Positions 34,273 to 44,266 of a DNA stretch of 64,000 nucleotides are shown here, one piece after another. The notes beneath the pieces are model-generated. The model was given only the letters and a program-made list of their open reading frames with translations, was not told the DNA's origin and did not search any database. The DNA is taken from positions 62,001-126,000 of the forward strand of contig CAKZMQ010000001.1 of NCBI GenBank assembly GCA_937128795.1, in the 5' to 3' direction. The number at the start of each line of letters is the position of its first letter. The stretch's first letter is position 1. A program made the position numbers and the translations under genes. This DNA is from an uncultured Solirubrobacterales bacterium (GTDB lineage: Bacteria > Actinomycetota > Thermoleophilia > Solirubrobacterales > JACPNS01).

Positions 34273-34680
34273 TCAGGCTGCCAGTTTCGTCGTGCAATGA
34301 GCGCAGCGCGTCGCTGCCTGAGGGATTTCGGACAGGCACTCGGGGCAGTCCTTGACGTCCGGATCCTCGCCGCGCTTGACTCGCTGCTGGAAGAGGTTCA
34401 TCGGTTTCACGATCAGGAAGAACACCGCTGCTGCGACGAGCACGAACGTGATGACGGCGTTGATGAAATTGCCGTAACTGAAGGCGCTTCCGTTGATCGT
34501 GAAGACGAGGTTCGAAAAATCCGGCTGCCCGAACACGGCCGCGATGACCGGCGTCACCAGGTCTTCCACCAGCGACTGCACCAACGCCGCGAATGCTGTG
34601 CCGATCACGACCGCAACGGCGAGGTCGACGAGATTGCCGCGTGCGATGAATTCCTTGAACTCCTTGACGATTCCGGTCAC
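34273..34680 (-). CDS. mscL: Large-conductance mechanosensitive channel with C-terminal zinc ribbon
   Basis: 135 residues: KEFKEFIARGNLVDLAVAVVIGTAFAALVQSLVEDLVTPVI is the classic N-terminal amphipathic helix and TM1; TM2 lies at ~73-95 (NAVITFVLVAAAVFFLIVKPMN). The usual C-terminal bundle is replaced or followed by a Cys4 ribbon CPECLSEIPQAATRCAHC. The channel opens under membrane tension to release solutes in osmotic downshock. The ribbon version is known from other bacteria. Confidence 0.95.
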   Translation of the reverse strand: MTGIVKEFKEFIARGNLVDLAVAVVIGTAFAALVQSLVEDLVTPVIAAVFGQPDFSNLVFTINGSAFSYGNFINAVITFVLVAAAVFFLIVKPMNLFQQRVKRGEDPDVKDCPECLSEIPQAATRCAHCTTKLAA

Positions 34681-34708
34681 TGACCGCTCCTCTGCTCAGT
34701 TTTGTTGA

Positions 34709-35410
34709 TCAAGATTTGTACGCCAACCAGTAGGCGCGCCGTTCTTTGGACATTCTTTCAATCGAATAGCGCAGCGCGGTTCGCGGCAGCTCGTCGGCGT
34801 GCTTCTTCAAGAATCGCTCAAGCGCAACCTCGTCACGCTTACCCGCCTCTCGCAGCATCCATCCAGTTGCCTTGTGCATCAGTTCGTGGTCGTCATCGAT
34901 CAACATCTCGGCGAGCTCAAACGTGGGCATCAGCTCGCCCTCGCGAATCAACGTCCAGGTACTGACGATCGCGATCCGTCGCTCCCACATCAGCTTGGAC
35001 TTAGCCAGCCGATAGAGCGGCCGATAGTCCTGCTTCGCCAGCAGATACAGACCTACAACGTCGCGACACGAGAGGTCAACCAGGTCCCAATTGTTGATGC
35101 GATCGGTATGACCGAGATAAAAGTCGTAGAGCTGCTTCTGCGTCGCCAACTCTCCTCTGCGCGCCGCGCGCTTCGCCTGCTCGCTGAGGATTACGACCCC
35201 GGCCAAGCGATATTCGTGAATCTCGCTCGCAAGCAGCTCGCTTACCTCTTCGAGCGGCATCGACCGGAAGGGTTTCACGGCGCTGCGTACCGCCGGGTTC
35301 TTGACGCCGATGAACTTGTCGCCTTCGCCGTACTCGCCGGGGCCAGTCTTGAAAAACCATCGCATCGACGCGGCGTTCTCGTCGTTGGCCAGGGCGTTGA
35401 GCTCGGCCAT
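34709..35410 (-). CDS. AlkD-like DNA alkylation repair protein
   Basis: 233 residues of ALK-type HEAT repeats: RWFFKTGPGEYGEGDKFIGVKNPAVR, then NNWDLVDLSCRDVVG and WERRIAIVSTW, all typical of AlkD glycosylases, which excise 3- and 7-alkylpurines without base flipping. ATG 35410 is preferred over the frame's earlier start (35446) because GGAGG lies 5 bases before it. Three ACCGGTGA-type direct repeats lie upstream (35430-35458). Confidence 0.88.
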   Translation of the reverse strand: MAELNALANDENAASMRWFFKTGPGEYGEGDKFIGVKNPAVRSAVKPFRSMPLEEVSELLASEIHEYRLAGVVILSEQAKRAARRGELATQKQLYDFYLGHTDRINNWDLVDLSCRDVVGLYLLAKQDYRPLYRLAKSKLMWERRIAIVSTWTLIREGELMPTFELAEMLIDDDHELMHKATGWMLREAGKRDEVALERFLKKHADELPRTALRYSIERMSKERRAYWLAYKS

Positions 35411-35456
35411 CAGATCCTCCGCCTTCAGTGGATCACCGGTTGTCACCGGTCACCGG

Positions 35457-35723
35457 TCAGTTCGGTTCGATGCGTTGCTTGAGCCGAGACCAAGCGTCGT
35501 CGATCTGCCCGGCGATCGTTGGCTGCGGCGCGGGCGCTGCGCTGGTCGGCGAGGCGATCGAGACGGCTGCGGACGTCTCTGGTTGGCTCAGTGGGGACGG
35601 CGCGATCGAGGCGAACCCGAAATCCTTGTGCACCGGCCGATGATCGCGCGCGGAGACGCGGCCCGCCTGCTCGAGCTGCGTAAGCTCCTCGGCGATTCCC
35701 TGGCTGTGTTGCGCATCATTCAC
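35457..35723 (-). CDS. Possible small protein, Pro/Ala/Ser-rich
   Basis: 88 residues from GTG 35723, no ribosome site seen. The N-terminal part is charged, the middle Pro/Ser/Ala-rich (IAPSPLSQPETSAAVSIASP), and the end amphipathic (QIDDAWSRLKQRI). Codon use looks like the neighbours, but there is no known family. It may be real or a chance frame. Confidence 0.35.
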   Translation of the reverse strand: MNDAQHSQGIAEELTQLEQAGRVSARDHRPVHKDFGFASIAPSPLSQPETSAAVSIASPTSAAPAPQPTIAGQIDDAWSRLKQRIEPN

Positions 35724-35775
35724 GACGCAGATTCAACATGGCGCTCCGGCGGATGAAACCGGTCGAGATTTAAAT

Positions 35776-35803
35776 GACAAAGGCCGCTGTCGCGGCCTTT
35801 GTC
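35776..35803. terminator. Hairpin, probable terminator
   Basis: A perfect 12-bp stem (35776-35787 with 35792-35803), loop TGTC. On the minus strand it follows the sdh operon by 53 bases and is followed by ATTTAAAT, so it may end that transcript. Confidence 0.6.
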
Positions 35804-35855
35804 GGATCCTCAGCATCCTCCCCCATGTCGGCGCTGAGAGCAATACGGGCAATAA

Positions 35856-36755
35856 CTACGCTGATGCCGCCAGTGCTGTGACCTTTGTGGCCACCTCTTT
35901 GGTGGAGACAACGTGCTTGCCCATCCCCAGCTCTTTCGGCTCGAACCCCAATGCGAGACCGATGAGCTGTGGGAAGTGTAATACGGGAACGCCCAAATCT
36001 CTATCCACATATTTTGCCGCTTCCGGCTGCTGCATGTCGAGGTTGAGGTGACATAGTGGGCACGGCGTGACCAGCGCATCGGCGCCCGCGTCGATCGCAT
36101 CACCTAGATGACGACCCGCTTGTGTGAGCGAAGTTTTCTTGTTCATCGTGATGACCGGAAAACCGCAGCATTTGTGGCTGCCGGTGTAGGCGACCGGGTC
36201 GGCGCCGATCACTTCGATCACCTGCTCGAGATACTGGTCGCGCTGGGGAAATTCTTTGTAGCCGAGTCGGTCGGTCGGTCGGATGATGTAGCAGCCGTAG
36301 AACGGTGCGATGCGCAGCCCGGTCAGCGGGCGCGTGACCAACGACTTGAGCTTTTCGAGGCCGATGTCCTCGACGAGCACCCAGAGAAAGTTCTTGTTGG
36401 TCACGCCCTGCTCGTACTTGAGGCTTTCCGGAGCGAGGTTCTCGTTGATCAGGTCGCGATATTCGGCGGACGCGTCGAGGCGTTCCTGGCACTCGCTCTG
36501 CGCGCCTTGGCAGGTAGAGCAGATGTTCATCATCAGCTCGGCACCGTCGGTGGCCTGGGCCATTGCGAACGTTCGGGCGTTGAGCGTGTCGGCGAGTTCC
36601 TGGTTGTGTTCGGCGATTACGCCCGCACCGCAGCAGTTTGCGCGGTCGAGCTCTGCCAGTTCGAGGCCGACCTTGCCGGCGACGAGATCCATCGAGCCGT
36701 GCAGTTCGGGTGTGAAGCCGCGCGAGACGCAGCCGGGCCAGTAGGCGACCTTCAT
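35856..36755 (-). CDS. sdhE: HdrB-like CCG-domain subunit of type-E succinate dehydrogenase
   Basis: 299 residues with two CCG cysteine motifs: NCCGAG followed by CSTCQG (~41-85), and KCCGFP followed by CPLCH (~195-238). These bind non-cubane [4Fe-4S] clusters in heterodisulfide reductase HdrB. Together with SdhA and SdhB it makes the non-classical SdhABE complex known from Campylobacter, Wolinella and Archaea, where it replaces the heme b anchors. The ATG overlaps the sdhB stop by one base (TGATG). No membrane helix is seen. Confidence 0.88.
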   Translation of the reverse strand: MKVAYWPGCVSRGFTPELHGSMDLVAGKVGLELAELDRANCCGAGVIAEHNQELADTLNARTFAMAQATDGAELMMNICSTCQGAQSECQERLDASAEYRDLINENLAPESLKYEQGVTNKNFLWVLVEDIGLEKLKSLVTRPLTGLRIAPFYGCYIIRPTDRLGYKEFPQRDQYLEQVIEVIGADPVAYTGSHKCCGFPVITMNKKTSLTQAGRHLGDAIDAGADALVTPCPLCHLNLDMQQPEAAKYVDRDLGVPVLHFPQLIGLALGFEPKELGMGKHVVSTKEVATKVTALAASA

Positions 36756-37900
36756 CAGGAAACTCCCTCTTCTGTGCTTGTTACAGCACTGGCGCTTGAT
36801 GCGTCAGCAGGGGCCGCCGCTGCGGCGGCCACCGGCTCGTCCTCGAGCATGTCGGCGTCGTCGCCAACGATGTAGAGGTTGAGTTCGATCCGCTCCTCGC
36901 GGGCGTGGACCTTTTCGTAGATGTCCTTGACCTGTTGCTGGCCCTCAAGCTTGTGGTGGTGCAGCACTTTCGGCAACGTGACCTTGCCCGACGCCAGTCC
37001 GCGCAGCGCGGTCGGCAGCGACCCGATCAGGTTTTTCTGGGCATCGGGATTGAGCTTGCCGATGATGCCCTCGCCGTAGGAGTCAGGCAGCAGCTTTGCT
37101 TCATGCAGCGTGCCCCACTTCTCGATGATGCTTACGAATGCCTTCTCGTGGCGGTAGCCATTGTTGTGATCCTTGATGCCGTAGTCGCCGGTCGCGCGTC
37201 GGCGCAGTCGCATGATCTGGTTCATCGGAGCGACGCCCTTCGGGCAGACCTCGACGCACTTGAAGCAGTGCGTGCAATCGTAGATTCCTGACGGGTCATT
37301 CGCGAGGTGAACCAGCCGGTCCTTCGTTGCTGCGTCGCGTGGATCGCCGACGAAGCGGTAGGCCTTGGCCGATGCGGCCGGACCGATGAACTCTGGGTCG
37401 GCCTCCATCGAGAGGCAGTCCGACACGCAGACGCCGCAGTGGATACAAGCCATCGACTGGGTGACGTCGACCATCGCTTCGTGCGGCACCACGTACTCAC
37501 GTTCGGGTGGATCCCCCGCGGGGACCAACCACGGAACGACGCGGTCGACCTTCTTCCAGTGGACGGCGTCCATGTCGACGATCAAATCCTTGATCACCGG
37601 CATGTTGCCCATCGGCTCGATGTCGATCGTCACGCCGTCGTCGGCCGTGGCTACTGCATCGCGGAGCAGGGTGTTGCAGGCGAGGGCGGGATTGCCGTTG
37701 ATGCGAACACCGCAGGAGCCACAGATTGCGGCCTGACATGAGCAACGGATGGCGATCGAACCGTCCTGCGCCGCGCGCGCCTCGAGGATCGCGTCGAGCA
37801 CCGGGCGGTGACCCTCCATCTCAACATCGAAAGTCTCGAAGTACGCCGGCTCGCCGGACTCTGGCGAAAAGCGGCGGATGTTGAGTGTGTAGTTCGGCAT
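36755..37900 (-). CDS. sdhB: Succinate dehydrogenase/fumarate reductase iron-sulfur subunit, extended
   Basis: 381 residues against about 240-260 usual. N-terminal plant-type ferredoxin domain ([23 protein letters not shown], ~53-75), then the two C-terminal cluster motifs [11 protein letters not shown] (~147) and [14 protein letters not shown] (~212). The extra ~130 residues at the C-terminus (from about 250) include a segment near [12 protein letters not shown] and an Ala-rich end. It passes electrons from FAD to the HdrB-like subunit. Confidence 0.92.
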   Translation of the reverse strand: MPNYTLNIRRFSPESGEPAYFETFDVEMEGHRPVLDAILEARAAQDGSIAIRCSCQAAICGSCGVRINGNPALACNTLLRDAVATADDGVTIDIEPMGNMPVIKDLIVDMDAVHWKKVDRVVPWLVPAGDPPEREYVVPHEAMVDVTQSMACIHCGVCVSDCLSMEADPEFIGPAASAKAYRFVGDPRDAATKDRLVHLANDPSGIYDCTHCFKCVEVCPKGVAPMNQIMRLRRRATGDYGIKDHNNGYRHEKAFVSIIEKWGTLHEAKLLPDSYGEGIIGKLNPDAQKNLIGSLPTALRGLASGKVTLPKVLHHHKLEGQQQVKDIYEKVHAREERIELNLYIVGDDADMLEDEPVAAAAAAPADASSASAVTSTEEGVS

Positions 37901-37940
37901 CTTGCGTTCCTTACTTGCTGAAACCTAGTAGCTGCGCGGC

Positions 37941-39629
37941 CTAATACGTTCGGGCCTGTGGCTGCCACTGCGTGATCTTCACAGGGCTGTATTCGATCGT
38001 CGGCTCGCCATTCTTGAGTTTGATGTCAATGTGCTTGAGCCATTCTTCGTCGTTGCGCTCGGGGAAGTCCGTGCGGAACTGCGCGCCGCGGCTTTCCTTT
38101 CGCTCGATTGCGCCGAGCACGATCGTCTCGGCGATGTCAACCATGTAGCCGAGCTCGATTGCGCCGAGCACGTCCTGGTTGAAAACTGTGCCCTGGTCGT
38201 CGATATAGGCGGTCTTTGCCTCTTCCTTCAGGCGACGAACGACTTCGAGAGCTTCCTGCAGTCCGGCCTCGTCGCGGTAGACAGCGACCTTCGCGTCCAT
38301 GATCGCGCCGAGCTCTGCCTTGACTTCGCTGACACGGCGACCGCCGTCCTTCGAACGCTGGTGAATCTCTGTGATCTCGTCGCGCACGTCATCGAGCTGA
38401 CCTACTTCAACGCTCGGCATGTTCATGCTCTTGGCGACGTCTGCGGCGTGCTTGCCCGAGCGCTTGCCAAAAATCAGCGTGTCGAGCAGCGAGTTCGCAC
38501 CGAGGCGATTGCCGCCGTGTACCGAGACACACGCGACTTCACCCGCCGCGTACAGACCCGGGATGTCGGTCTGGCCGTCGACGTCGGTCTTGACTCCGCC
38601 CATGATGTAGTGCTGGCCGGGCTTGACCGGGATCGGCTCCTTGGTGATGTCGATACCTGCAAAGTCGCGGCCGACCATGACGATCTCGCGCAGCGCTTCG
38701 TGGATGCGCTTCTTCGGGACGACGGTGACATCGAGGTGCACCGACCCGTCCGGGAATCCGCGACCTTCGTTGATCTCGGTCTGCTCTGCGCGCGAGACGA
38801 CGTCGCGCGAAGCCAGTTCCATCTTGTTCGGCGCGTCCTTCTCCATGAAGCGCTCGCCAAGTGCGTTGTAGAGGTGGGCGCCTTCACCGCGCGCGCCCTC
38901 GGTGATCAACAGTCCGTTGCCCAGCAGCGTCGTCGGGTGGTACTGGATCATCTCCATGTCCATCAGCGCGGCGCCGGCGCGGTAGGCCATCGCCTGACCG
39001 TCGGCCGTGCAGACCAGAGCGTTGGTGGTTGGCTTGTAGATCTGTCCTGAACCGCCGGTCGCAAGGATCACGGTCTTCGCGCTGAAGATCTCCAGCGCGC
39101 CGTCACGGATGTTGCGCATGATCGCGCCGTTGCAGCGCCCGTCCTCGCCGATCGCGAGCCCGACCGTGAACCACTCCTCATAGCGATCAATCTGATCGCT
39201 GTACTTGAGCATCTGCTCGTAGAGAACGTGAAGGATCGCCTGTCCGGTGATGTCGGCCACGTAATACGTGCGGGCGGCAGAGGCACCACCGAAGGCACGG
39301 GTACCGAGCAGGCCCTTGTCGTCACGGTGGAAGGTGACGCCGAGGTGTTCGAGGTGGAGGATTTCCTCCGGTGCCTCGCTGCACATGATCTCGATCGCAT
39401 CTTGGTCGCCCAGGTAGTCGGATCCCTTGACGGTGTCAAACGCGTGCGATTCCCAGGAGTCGTCGGGATTAAGTGCGGCATTGATCCCGCCCTGCGCGGC
39501 GTTGCTGTGAGAGCGCACCGGGTGGATCTTGCTGATGATGCCGACGGTTACGCCAGCCTCCGCAGCAGCGAGGGCGGCTCTTTGGCCGGCAAGTCCGGCC
39601 CCAATTACAAGTACGTCGTGCTCTGGCAA
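37941..39629 (-). CDS. sdhA: Succinate dehydrogenase/fumarate reductase flavoprotein subunit
   Basis: 562 residues. GxGxxG FAD site [12 protein letters not shown] (~8-19), covalent flavin site His 41 in SHSNAAQGG, substrate and active-site regions ([36 protein letters not shown]). There is no twin-arginine signal, so unlike the related MfrA it works in the cytoplasm. First gene of sdhABE; it oxidises succinate to fumarate or the reverse. Confidence 0.95.
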   Translation of the reverse strand: MPEHDVLVIGAGLAGQRAALAAAEAGVTVGIISKIHPVRSHSNAAQGGINAALNPDDSWESHAFDTVKGSDYLGDQDAIEIMCSEAPEEILHLEHLGVTFHRDDKGLLGTRAFGGASAARTYYVADITGQAILHVLYEQMLKYSDQIDRYEEWFTVGLAIGEDGRCNGAIMRNIRDGALEIFSAKTVILATGGSGQIYKPTTNALVCTADGQAMAYRAGAALMDMEMIQYHPTTLLGNGLLITEGARGEGAHLYNALGERFMEKDAPNKMELASRDVVSRAEQTEINEGRGFPDGSVHLDVTVVPKKRIHEALREIVMVGRDFAGIDITKEPIPVKPGQHYIMGGVKTDVDGQTDIPGLYAAGEVACVSVHGGNRLGANSLLDTLIFGKRSGKHAADVAKSMNMPSVEVGQLDDVRDEITEIHQRSKDGGRRVSEVKAELGAIMDAKVAVYRDEAGLQEALEVVRRLKEEAKTAYIDDQGTVFNQDVLGAIELGYMVDIAETIVLGAIERKESRGAQFRTDFPERNDEEWLKHIDIKLKNGEPTIEYSPVKITQWQPQARTY

Positions 39630-39812
39630 GGCGGGGCGAGTATAACGGCCGATCTTTTTAGGCCTGACTCGGCCCCGCGACGGTGTCTCGCCGCGCGATC
39701 GAGTGGCGTAGATTGCGTGGTGAGTAGCTACCTAGTTCTGGATTTTCTTTTTCTTCATCGCCGATTCCCGAACAGGCGTCCGGCGTCAGAGGCGGAACTA
39801 ATCGGTTAACTG

Positions 39813-40523
39813 ATGAGGAAGCTCACAGACATAGTCCGCCGCCCATCGATTCGCAATCCGTTCAAGCGTGATCAGTTGGAGGTCGTCGACTACGAGATCC
39901 ACGCGCCGGGCCACGCCGCGCTCGCCGTGATCTCTGCGATCTACAGCGAGCTGGATTTTCCGCGATCAATCAAGCCGTCGAACCTGGTGCATGTCTCTGG
40001 AGCGACCTCCGAACGCGTGATCTTCACCGGGATCTGGCGCAGCGAGCGTGACGCCCGTGAAGCCTTCGAGGAGATCAAGGGCGCGGTCGCGTCACTGACT
40101 GACACGTTCGGGCCGGAAGCCTCCGTCGAGCGAATCAGTCGCAGGGCCAGCCGCGTGGAGATCGGCGATCTCGTAAGCGACTACGAGGCCGCGTTGGCGC
40201 AATTCAACCCAGATTGCGTCGCATTCACAGTCGACATCCCGGTCGATGGAAAGGCGATCTACGACAACTACTGCGAGGAGATGCGCTTCCCCGAGATCAT
40301 GCCGGAGGGGCTGATGTTGCATCTCGCCTACGAGGTCGGACCAACGATGCGCACCATCTCCGTATGGCGAACACTCGAGGATTCGCAGAACTTCATGCGC
40401 GAACGGATCGTTCCGGCCGGACCGGGTGTGGTCCGAGACCACGGCGTGTTTCCCGAAGTTCGTCCGGTTGAATTCAAGCCGACGTTGCTCGCGTTCAATC
40501 GGCCGGAACGAAACATCACCTAA
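39813..40523 (+). CDS. Hypothetical protein, possible double dimeric alpha-beta barrel
   Basis: 236 residues, no signal or membrane helix. Two similar halves (~20-115 and ~130-225) each show strand-helix-strand patterns (VIFTGIWRSERDAREAFEEIKG; ISVWRTLEDSQNFMRERI) reminiscent of antibiotic-biosynthesis-monooxygenase-type ferredoxin folds. No catalytic residues can be assigned. Divergent from sdhA by 183 bp. Confidence 0.65.
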   Translation: MRKLTDIVRRPSIRNPFKRDQLEVVDYEIHAPGHAALAVISAIYSELDFPRSIKPSNLVHVSGATSERVIFTGIWRSERDAREAFEEIKGAVASLTDTFGPEASVERISRRASRVEIGDLVSDYEAALAQFNPDCVAFTVDIPVDGKAIYDNYCEEMRFPEIMPEGLMLHLAYEVGPTMRTISVWRTLEDSQNFMRERIVPAGPGVVRDHGVFPEVRPVEFKPTLLAFNRPERNIT

Positions 40524-40574
40524 TCAGCGCCGCGAGTCGAGCGATCGTCCGACGGCTTGCGGCAATCGACTCGA

Positions 40575-41774
40575 TCAGACGTCAGGCGTCGTCTGTTGCT
40601 GCGTAGCTGTAGCGCGTGAAATCGCATCTCGCAGCGCACGCTGGGCCTGCTCGATCGTCACCACTCCACTGAGAAGCCCCTGTTCATCGATCGCCATCAA
40701 TGCGCCGTAGTCACGAATCTCAGGGTTCGCGATGACGGCGGTCAAAGGTGTGTCCTCGCGAACAGCGCGACGGTCGCCCGACTGCGGGGCGATCAAATCC
40801 TGGGCGATTCGCTGGTTTCGATCTGATTCGTCGATGCGGTCGACGGCGTGCTGTTCGATCAAGCCAAGAAAATGTCCGGATCCGTCGACCACCGGAAACC
40901 ACGGCCAGCGGTAGCGCCAGAAGTACTCGTCGAGCGCGCGCTGGACTGTGACGTCGCCGTTCATGACGACAGGCTGGCGATCCATCACGTCGGCGACGGT
41001 CAAGAGTGTTGCCTCGCCAAGCATGCCCTCCTGGATCGTCGCTCCACGCGCCGCCTGAGAAAGTGTGAAGCCCATGAAAATGAAGATCACGCCCGAGACC
41101 GGTGCGCGACCGATCAGGAAGATCCCCAATCCGATCAGCCCGTAGCCGAAAACGCGGCCAATACTCGCGGCCAGCAGCGTCGCCTTTCGACGGTCTCCGC
41201 TGACCTTCCACGCGATCGCTCGCGCTATCCGCCCGCCGTCGAGCGGATACGCCGGGATCAAGTTGAAAACGAGCAGAAACGCGTTGACCGTTCCAAGCGT
41301 CGTAAGCGCAGCCATCCAAGCGTCGTCGCCGGCTTCCGATTGAAGACGCACCAGGTGGCTCGCCTGGTCGGCGTCAACGCCAAAAGCTGCCCCGATGCAG
41401 AGGGCGGCGATCACCAGAGTTACGAGCGGCCCCGCCGCCGCGACGCGAAACTCGACACCGGGTGAGTCGGGGTCGCGATCCATTTTTGCCAATCCTCCGA
41501 GCAGCCACAGGTCGATGCCGAGGATTCCGATTCCGTTGCGTCGGGCGACGATCGCATGTCCGAACTCGTGAAGCACGATCGACGCAAAGAACAAAAACGC
41601 GACTGCCACCCCATATCCGAATGCCTCGACCTGTTTTTCGGGGCCAAGCAAGGTTTGATAATCGTTGGAAAGGACGAAGACGATGTATCCGACGGCGATC
41701 AGCCAAGTCCAATCGACCCCGACCGGGATTCCGGAAACCCGGAAGAGGGGCATGGTGCGTGCGCCGCCGAACAT
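40575..41774 (-). CDS. Site-2 protease family (M50) membrane protease with CBS domains
   Basis: 399 residues. Zinc site HEFGH (69-73) and the second-ligand motif [12 protein letters not shown] (~170-181) lie in a six-helix membrane core (~20-240); two CBS motifs follow (~250-390), which may sense adenine nucleotides. Such proteases cut membrane-bound regulators. ATG 41774 is used; ATG 41753 ([12 protein letters not shown]) is equally possible. Confidence 0.92.
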   Translation of the reverse strand: MFGGARTMPLFRVSGIPVGVDWTWLIAVGYIVFVLSNDYQTLLGPEKQVEAFGYGVAVAFLFFASIVLHEFGHAIVARRNGIGILGIDLWLLGGLAKMDRDPDSPGVEFRVAAAGPLVTLVIAALCIGAAFGVDADQASHLVRLQSEAGDDAWMAALTTLGTVNAFLLVFNLIPAYPLDGGRIARAIAWKVSGDRRKATLLAASIGRVFGYGLIGLGIFLIGRAPVSGVIFIFMGFTLSQAARGATIQEGMLGEATLLTVADVMDRQPVVMNGDVTVQRALDEYFWRYRWPWFPVVDGSGHFLGLIEQHAVDRIDESDRNQRIAQDLIAPQSGDRRAVREDTPLTAVIANPEIRDYGALMAIDEQGLLSGVVTIEQAQRALRDAISRATATQQQTTPDV

Positions 41775-41975
41775 TCCCCCATTTTGTCAGGCCGGCGACT
41801 CGGTCTCGACAGTACGGCTCGCGGCCGCTACTTTTTCAGGCCGGACAGTCCCATCATTTCGTGGGCCGCCGGTGACCCGCCTTTTTGGCGCCGTCGTTAC
41901 GTCCCATCCCCAGATCATCGATTCACAGCGGGCGCGAGGCTCGCGCATGTGACTTACAAGGAGTCTTTTTCCGTC

Positions 41976-42908
41976 ATGAGCAGAAAGAAGATCACGGTCG
42001 TAGGCGCCGGCAACGTAGGCGCGACCTGCGCCCAGCGTCTCGCCGAACGCGACTACGCCGACGTAGTTCTCGTCGACATCGTCGACGGCATCCCGCAGGG
42101 CAAGGCCCTCGACATCAACCAGGCCGGCCCGGTCGTCGGCTACGAGCCAAACGTCGTTGGCACGGTCGGTTACGAAGAGACCGCCGGCAGTGACATCGTC
42201 ATCATCACCTCTGGTTTTCCGCGCCAACCCGGTATGAGCCGCGATGACCTGCTCGCCAAGAACAAGGAGATCGTCGGCGGCGTCGCCAAAGAAGTCGCCG
42301 AGCGCTCACCGAACGCGATCGTGATCGTCGTGACCAACCCGCTCGACGCGATGTGCCACGTTGCCTACGACGTCACCGGTTTCCCGCGTCAGCGCGTGAT
42401 CGGCATGGCGGGCGTGCTCGACTCTGCCCGCTTCCGCACGTTTCTCGCTTGGGAACTCGGCGTGTCTTCGGCCGACGTCACGGGCTTCGTGCTCGGCGGC
42501 CACGGTGACACGATGGTCCCCGTCGTCAGCTACACCAACGTCGCCGGTATCCCGGTCAGTCAGAAAATCGAGGCCGGTCGCCTCGAAGAGATCGTCCAGC
42601 GCACCCGCGACGGTGGCGCCGAGATCGTCAAGTTTCTGCAGAAGGGAAGCGCCTACTACGCGCCATCCGCTGCGGCAGTGGAGATGTGCGACGCGATCGT
42701 CCACGACCAGAAGCGCGTGTTGCCGTGCGCTGCCTTGTGCGAGGGCGAGTACGGCCTCGAGGGTCTGTTCGTCGGCGTTCCGGTGAAGATCGGTGCCGCT
42801 GGCGTCGAGGAGATCATCGAGATTGACTTGACCGACGACGAGAAGGGCCAGCTGCAGAACTCGGCCAACGCCGTAACTGAATTGGTCGAGGCTCTCGAGC
42901 GCGTTTAG
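41976..42908 (+). CDS. mdh: Malate dehydrogenase (LDH-like type)
   Basis: 310 residues. NAD site VGAGNVGAT (~7-15), the substrate loop [14 protein letters not shown] whose arginines favour malate over lactate, NPLD, and the catalytic His in GGHGDTMVP (~175). It interconverts malate and oxaloacetate. ATG 41976 gives the normal N-terminus; AAGGAG lies 12 bases upstream, rather far. A strong terminator follows. Functional partner of the nearby sdh operon in the TCA cycle. Confidence 0.96.
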   Translation: MSRKKITVVGAGNVGATCAQRLAERDYADVVLVDIVDGIPQGKALDINQAGPVVGYEPNVVGTVGYEETAGSDIVIITSGFPRQPGMSRDDLLAKNKEIVGGVAKEVAERSPNAIVIVVTNPLDAMCHVAYDVTGFPRQRVIGMAGVLDSARFRTFLAWELGVSSADVTGFVLGGHGDTMVPVVSYTNVAGIPVSQKIEAGRLEEIVQRTRDGGAEIVKFLQKGSAYYAPSAAAVEMCDAIVHDQKRVLPCAALCEGEYGLEGLFVGVPVKIGAAGVEEIIEIDLTDDEKGQLQNSANAVTELVEALERV

Positions 42909-42928
42909 CCCGTTAGAAGTTGTTTCCG

Positions 42929-42975
42929 GCCCCGTCTCCACAGCGCTGAAACGCTGAGGTGGCGGGGCTTTTTTT
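42929..42975 (+). terminator. Intrinsic terminator of mdh
   Basis: A 17-base imperfect stem (42929-42945 with 42952-42968; GCCCCG closes on CGGGGC), loop CTGAAA, then seven T (42969-42975). Confidence 0.92.
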
Positions 42976-43007
42976 GAGCCGTTTCGTGGTCACGAAATCG
43001 TTGCAAA

Positions 43008-43041
43008 GTTGATATCAAATCGTTACACTTTTGATATCAAC
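43008..43041 (+). promoter_or_regulatory. Twin palindromic operator of vapBC (TTGATATCAA x2)
   Basis: Two copies of the 10-bp palindrome TTGATATCAA (43009-43018 and 43031-43040) with centres 22 bp apart; with one extra base on each side they form perfect 12-bp inverted arms. They end just before the ribosome site AGGAGG (43042-43047), so occupancy would block transcription of the pair. Confidence 0.75.
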
Positions 43042-43054
43042 AGGAGGTAGATTC

Positions 43055-43273
43055 GTGACCAGAACTGTGATTGACATTGACGACAAAGCCCTGGCGACCG
43101 CCGCTCGTGTGTTGGGCACAAAGACCAAAGTCGCAACTGTGAATGCCGCGCTCGCGGATGTCGCGAAGCGGGAAAAGCAGTTGGAGGCCGCGTTGGGCAT
43201 CGCGACTGGTTCGAAAGACCTTGCCGATCCCAAAATTATGAAAGGCGCTTCTCGGTCTTTTGATTTTGGTTGA
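43055..43273 (+). CDS. VapB-type antitoxin
   Basis: 72 residues from GTG 43055, which follows AGGAGG by 7 bases; the upstream ATG at 43031 is inside the operator. The N-terminus (TRTVIDIDDKALATAARVLGTKTKVATVNAALADVAKRE) matches the short VapB/DUF2191 antitoxins: a strand then a helix-turn-helix-like dimer unit. The tail should bind the toxin. Confidence 0.85.
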   Translation: MTRTVIDIDDKALATAARVLGTKTKVATVNAALADVAKREKQLEAALGIATGSKDLADPKIMKGASRSFDFG

Positions 43274-43667
43274 TACGTCAGCCTTTGCTCAAACTCGTGT
43301 GAACGAATCTGCCTTGGCGATCTTCGAGCGAATCGCGGTGAGTCATCCGATCGCAACTTGTGTTCCCGTGATGCTCGAAGTTCTGTACTCAACGCGGAAC
43401 AAGAATGAATTCGAGCGCGAGCGCGGACGCTTTGCGAGTCTGGAATGGCTCGACATCACACGCGAAGTATCTGAGTTTGCGGTGGAACTGCAATGGGGGC
43501 TCGCCAAACGAGGCCAGCACCGTATGCCAACTCCCGACGTGATGATTGCCGCTGCCGCGGCAGTACATGAAGTGCCTCTTCTGCACTACGACCACGACTT
43601 CGACGTGATCGCAGAAGTCACCGGCCAACCAACGCAGTGGATCGTCCCGCGCGGATCTGGCCATTGA
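43260..43667 (+). CDS. VapC-type PIN-domain toxin
   Basis: 135 residues from TTG 43260, overlapping vapB by 14 bases. Acidic PIN residues: Asp 5 (ILVDTSAFA), Glu in VMLEVLYS, Asp in TPDVMIAAAA, Asp in YDHDFDVI. Probable site-specific ribonuclease. It is not closely similar to the PIN toxin at 17139, so the two pairs were acquired separately. Confidence 0.88.
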   Translation: MILVDTSAFAQTRVNESALAIFERIAVSHPIATCVPVMLEVLYSTRNKNEFERERGRFASLEWLDITREVSEFAVELQWGLAKRGQHRMPTPDVMIAAAAAVHEVPLLHYDHDFDVIAEVTGQPTQWIVPRGSGH

Positions 43668-43902
43668 ATTGATCAGACGTCGCCAACTTCCTCGCTCTTT
43701 GCAACAACAGCGTTACGGACGAGAAACAAAATCTTTGCGATTTGCGACAACGCCGATCAAGCCCCGGCGGGTTGTGCGCTAGGTTGGAGACCGATCGCAG
43801 AGCGGCAAGATTTTTCGGCCGTTCTCTCCATTTGTGCAGGTGCTGGTCGCTGGCTGACGCATACGTCTGCCGTGCAGCCGACAGTGCCCGCACGCCTTCA
43901 GA

Positions 43903-44196
43903 TTGACGAATAAATTGAGCAGCCCCACTTCACTGGTAGAAAGCCCGATCTTCCCGGCGAGCACCGCCGCCCCGGCAGCATCGCCTGTGGCTCCGCGCAG
44001 ACGTAAGCCCGCGGCCCAGAAAGTGACTTGCGAGGACTGCTACTTCCACAAGAACCTGCTGTGCGCGCTTGACGCGGACAAGCCGTGCCCGACGTTTCGG
44101 CACCATGAGCAGGGCCTGACTCCGCCGCAGCAGCTGTCTTTTGTGTTCCGTCAGGAGCGCACACGCTCTGCATGGGTCTTTGAAGATCAGCGCTGA
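43903..44196 (+). CDS. Hypothetical protein with cysteine motif
   Basis: 97 residues from TTG 43903. A Ser/Ala/Pro-rich N-terminus is followed by a compact cysteine cluster: CEDCYFHKNLLCALDADKPCPTFRH, able to bind zinc or iron-sulfur. The end (GLTPPQQLSFVFRQERTRSAWVFEDQR) is conserved-looking. Start uncertain, no ribosome site. No stretch of note lies in 43668-43902. Confidence 0.55.
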   Translation: MTNKLSSPTSLVESPIFPASTAAPAASPVAPRRRKPAAQKVTCEDCYFHKNLLCALDADKPCPTFRHHEQGLTPPQQLSFVFRQERTRSAWVFEDQR

Positions 44197-44266
44197 CGCT
44201 CTTGCAACAGCGCAACTGACGCTGCAACACTTCACTGACACGTGATGGCTATACGACACTGAACCG

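Noticed and set aside
34273..34680. MscL zinc ribbon as a novel fusion
   Set aside because: MscL with a C-terminal Cys4 ribbon is already known from other bacteria, so it is noted in the gene entry only.
41556..42908. Longer malate dehydrogenase frame
   Set aside because: The first 140 codons overlap the S2P protease gene and are not dehydrogenase-like; ATG 41976 gives the normal start.
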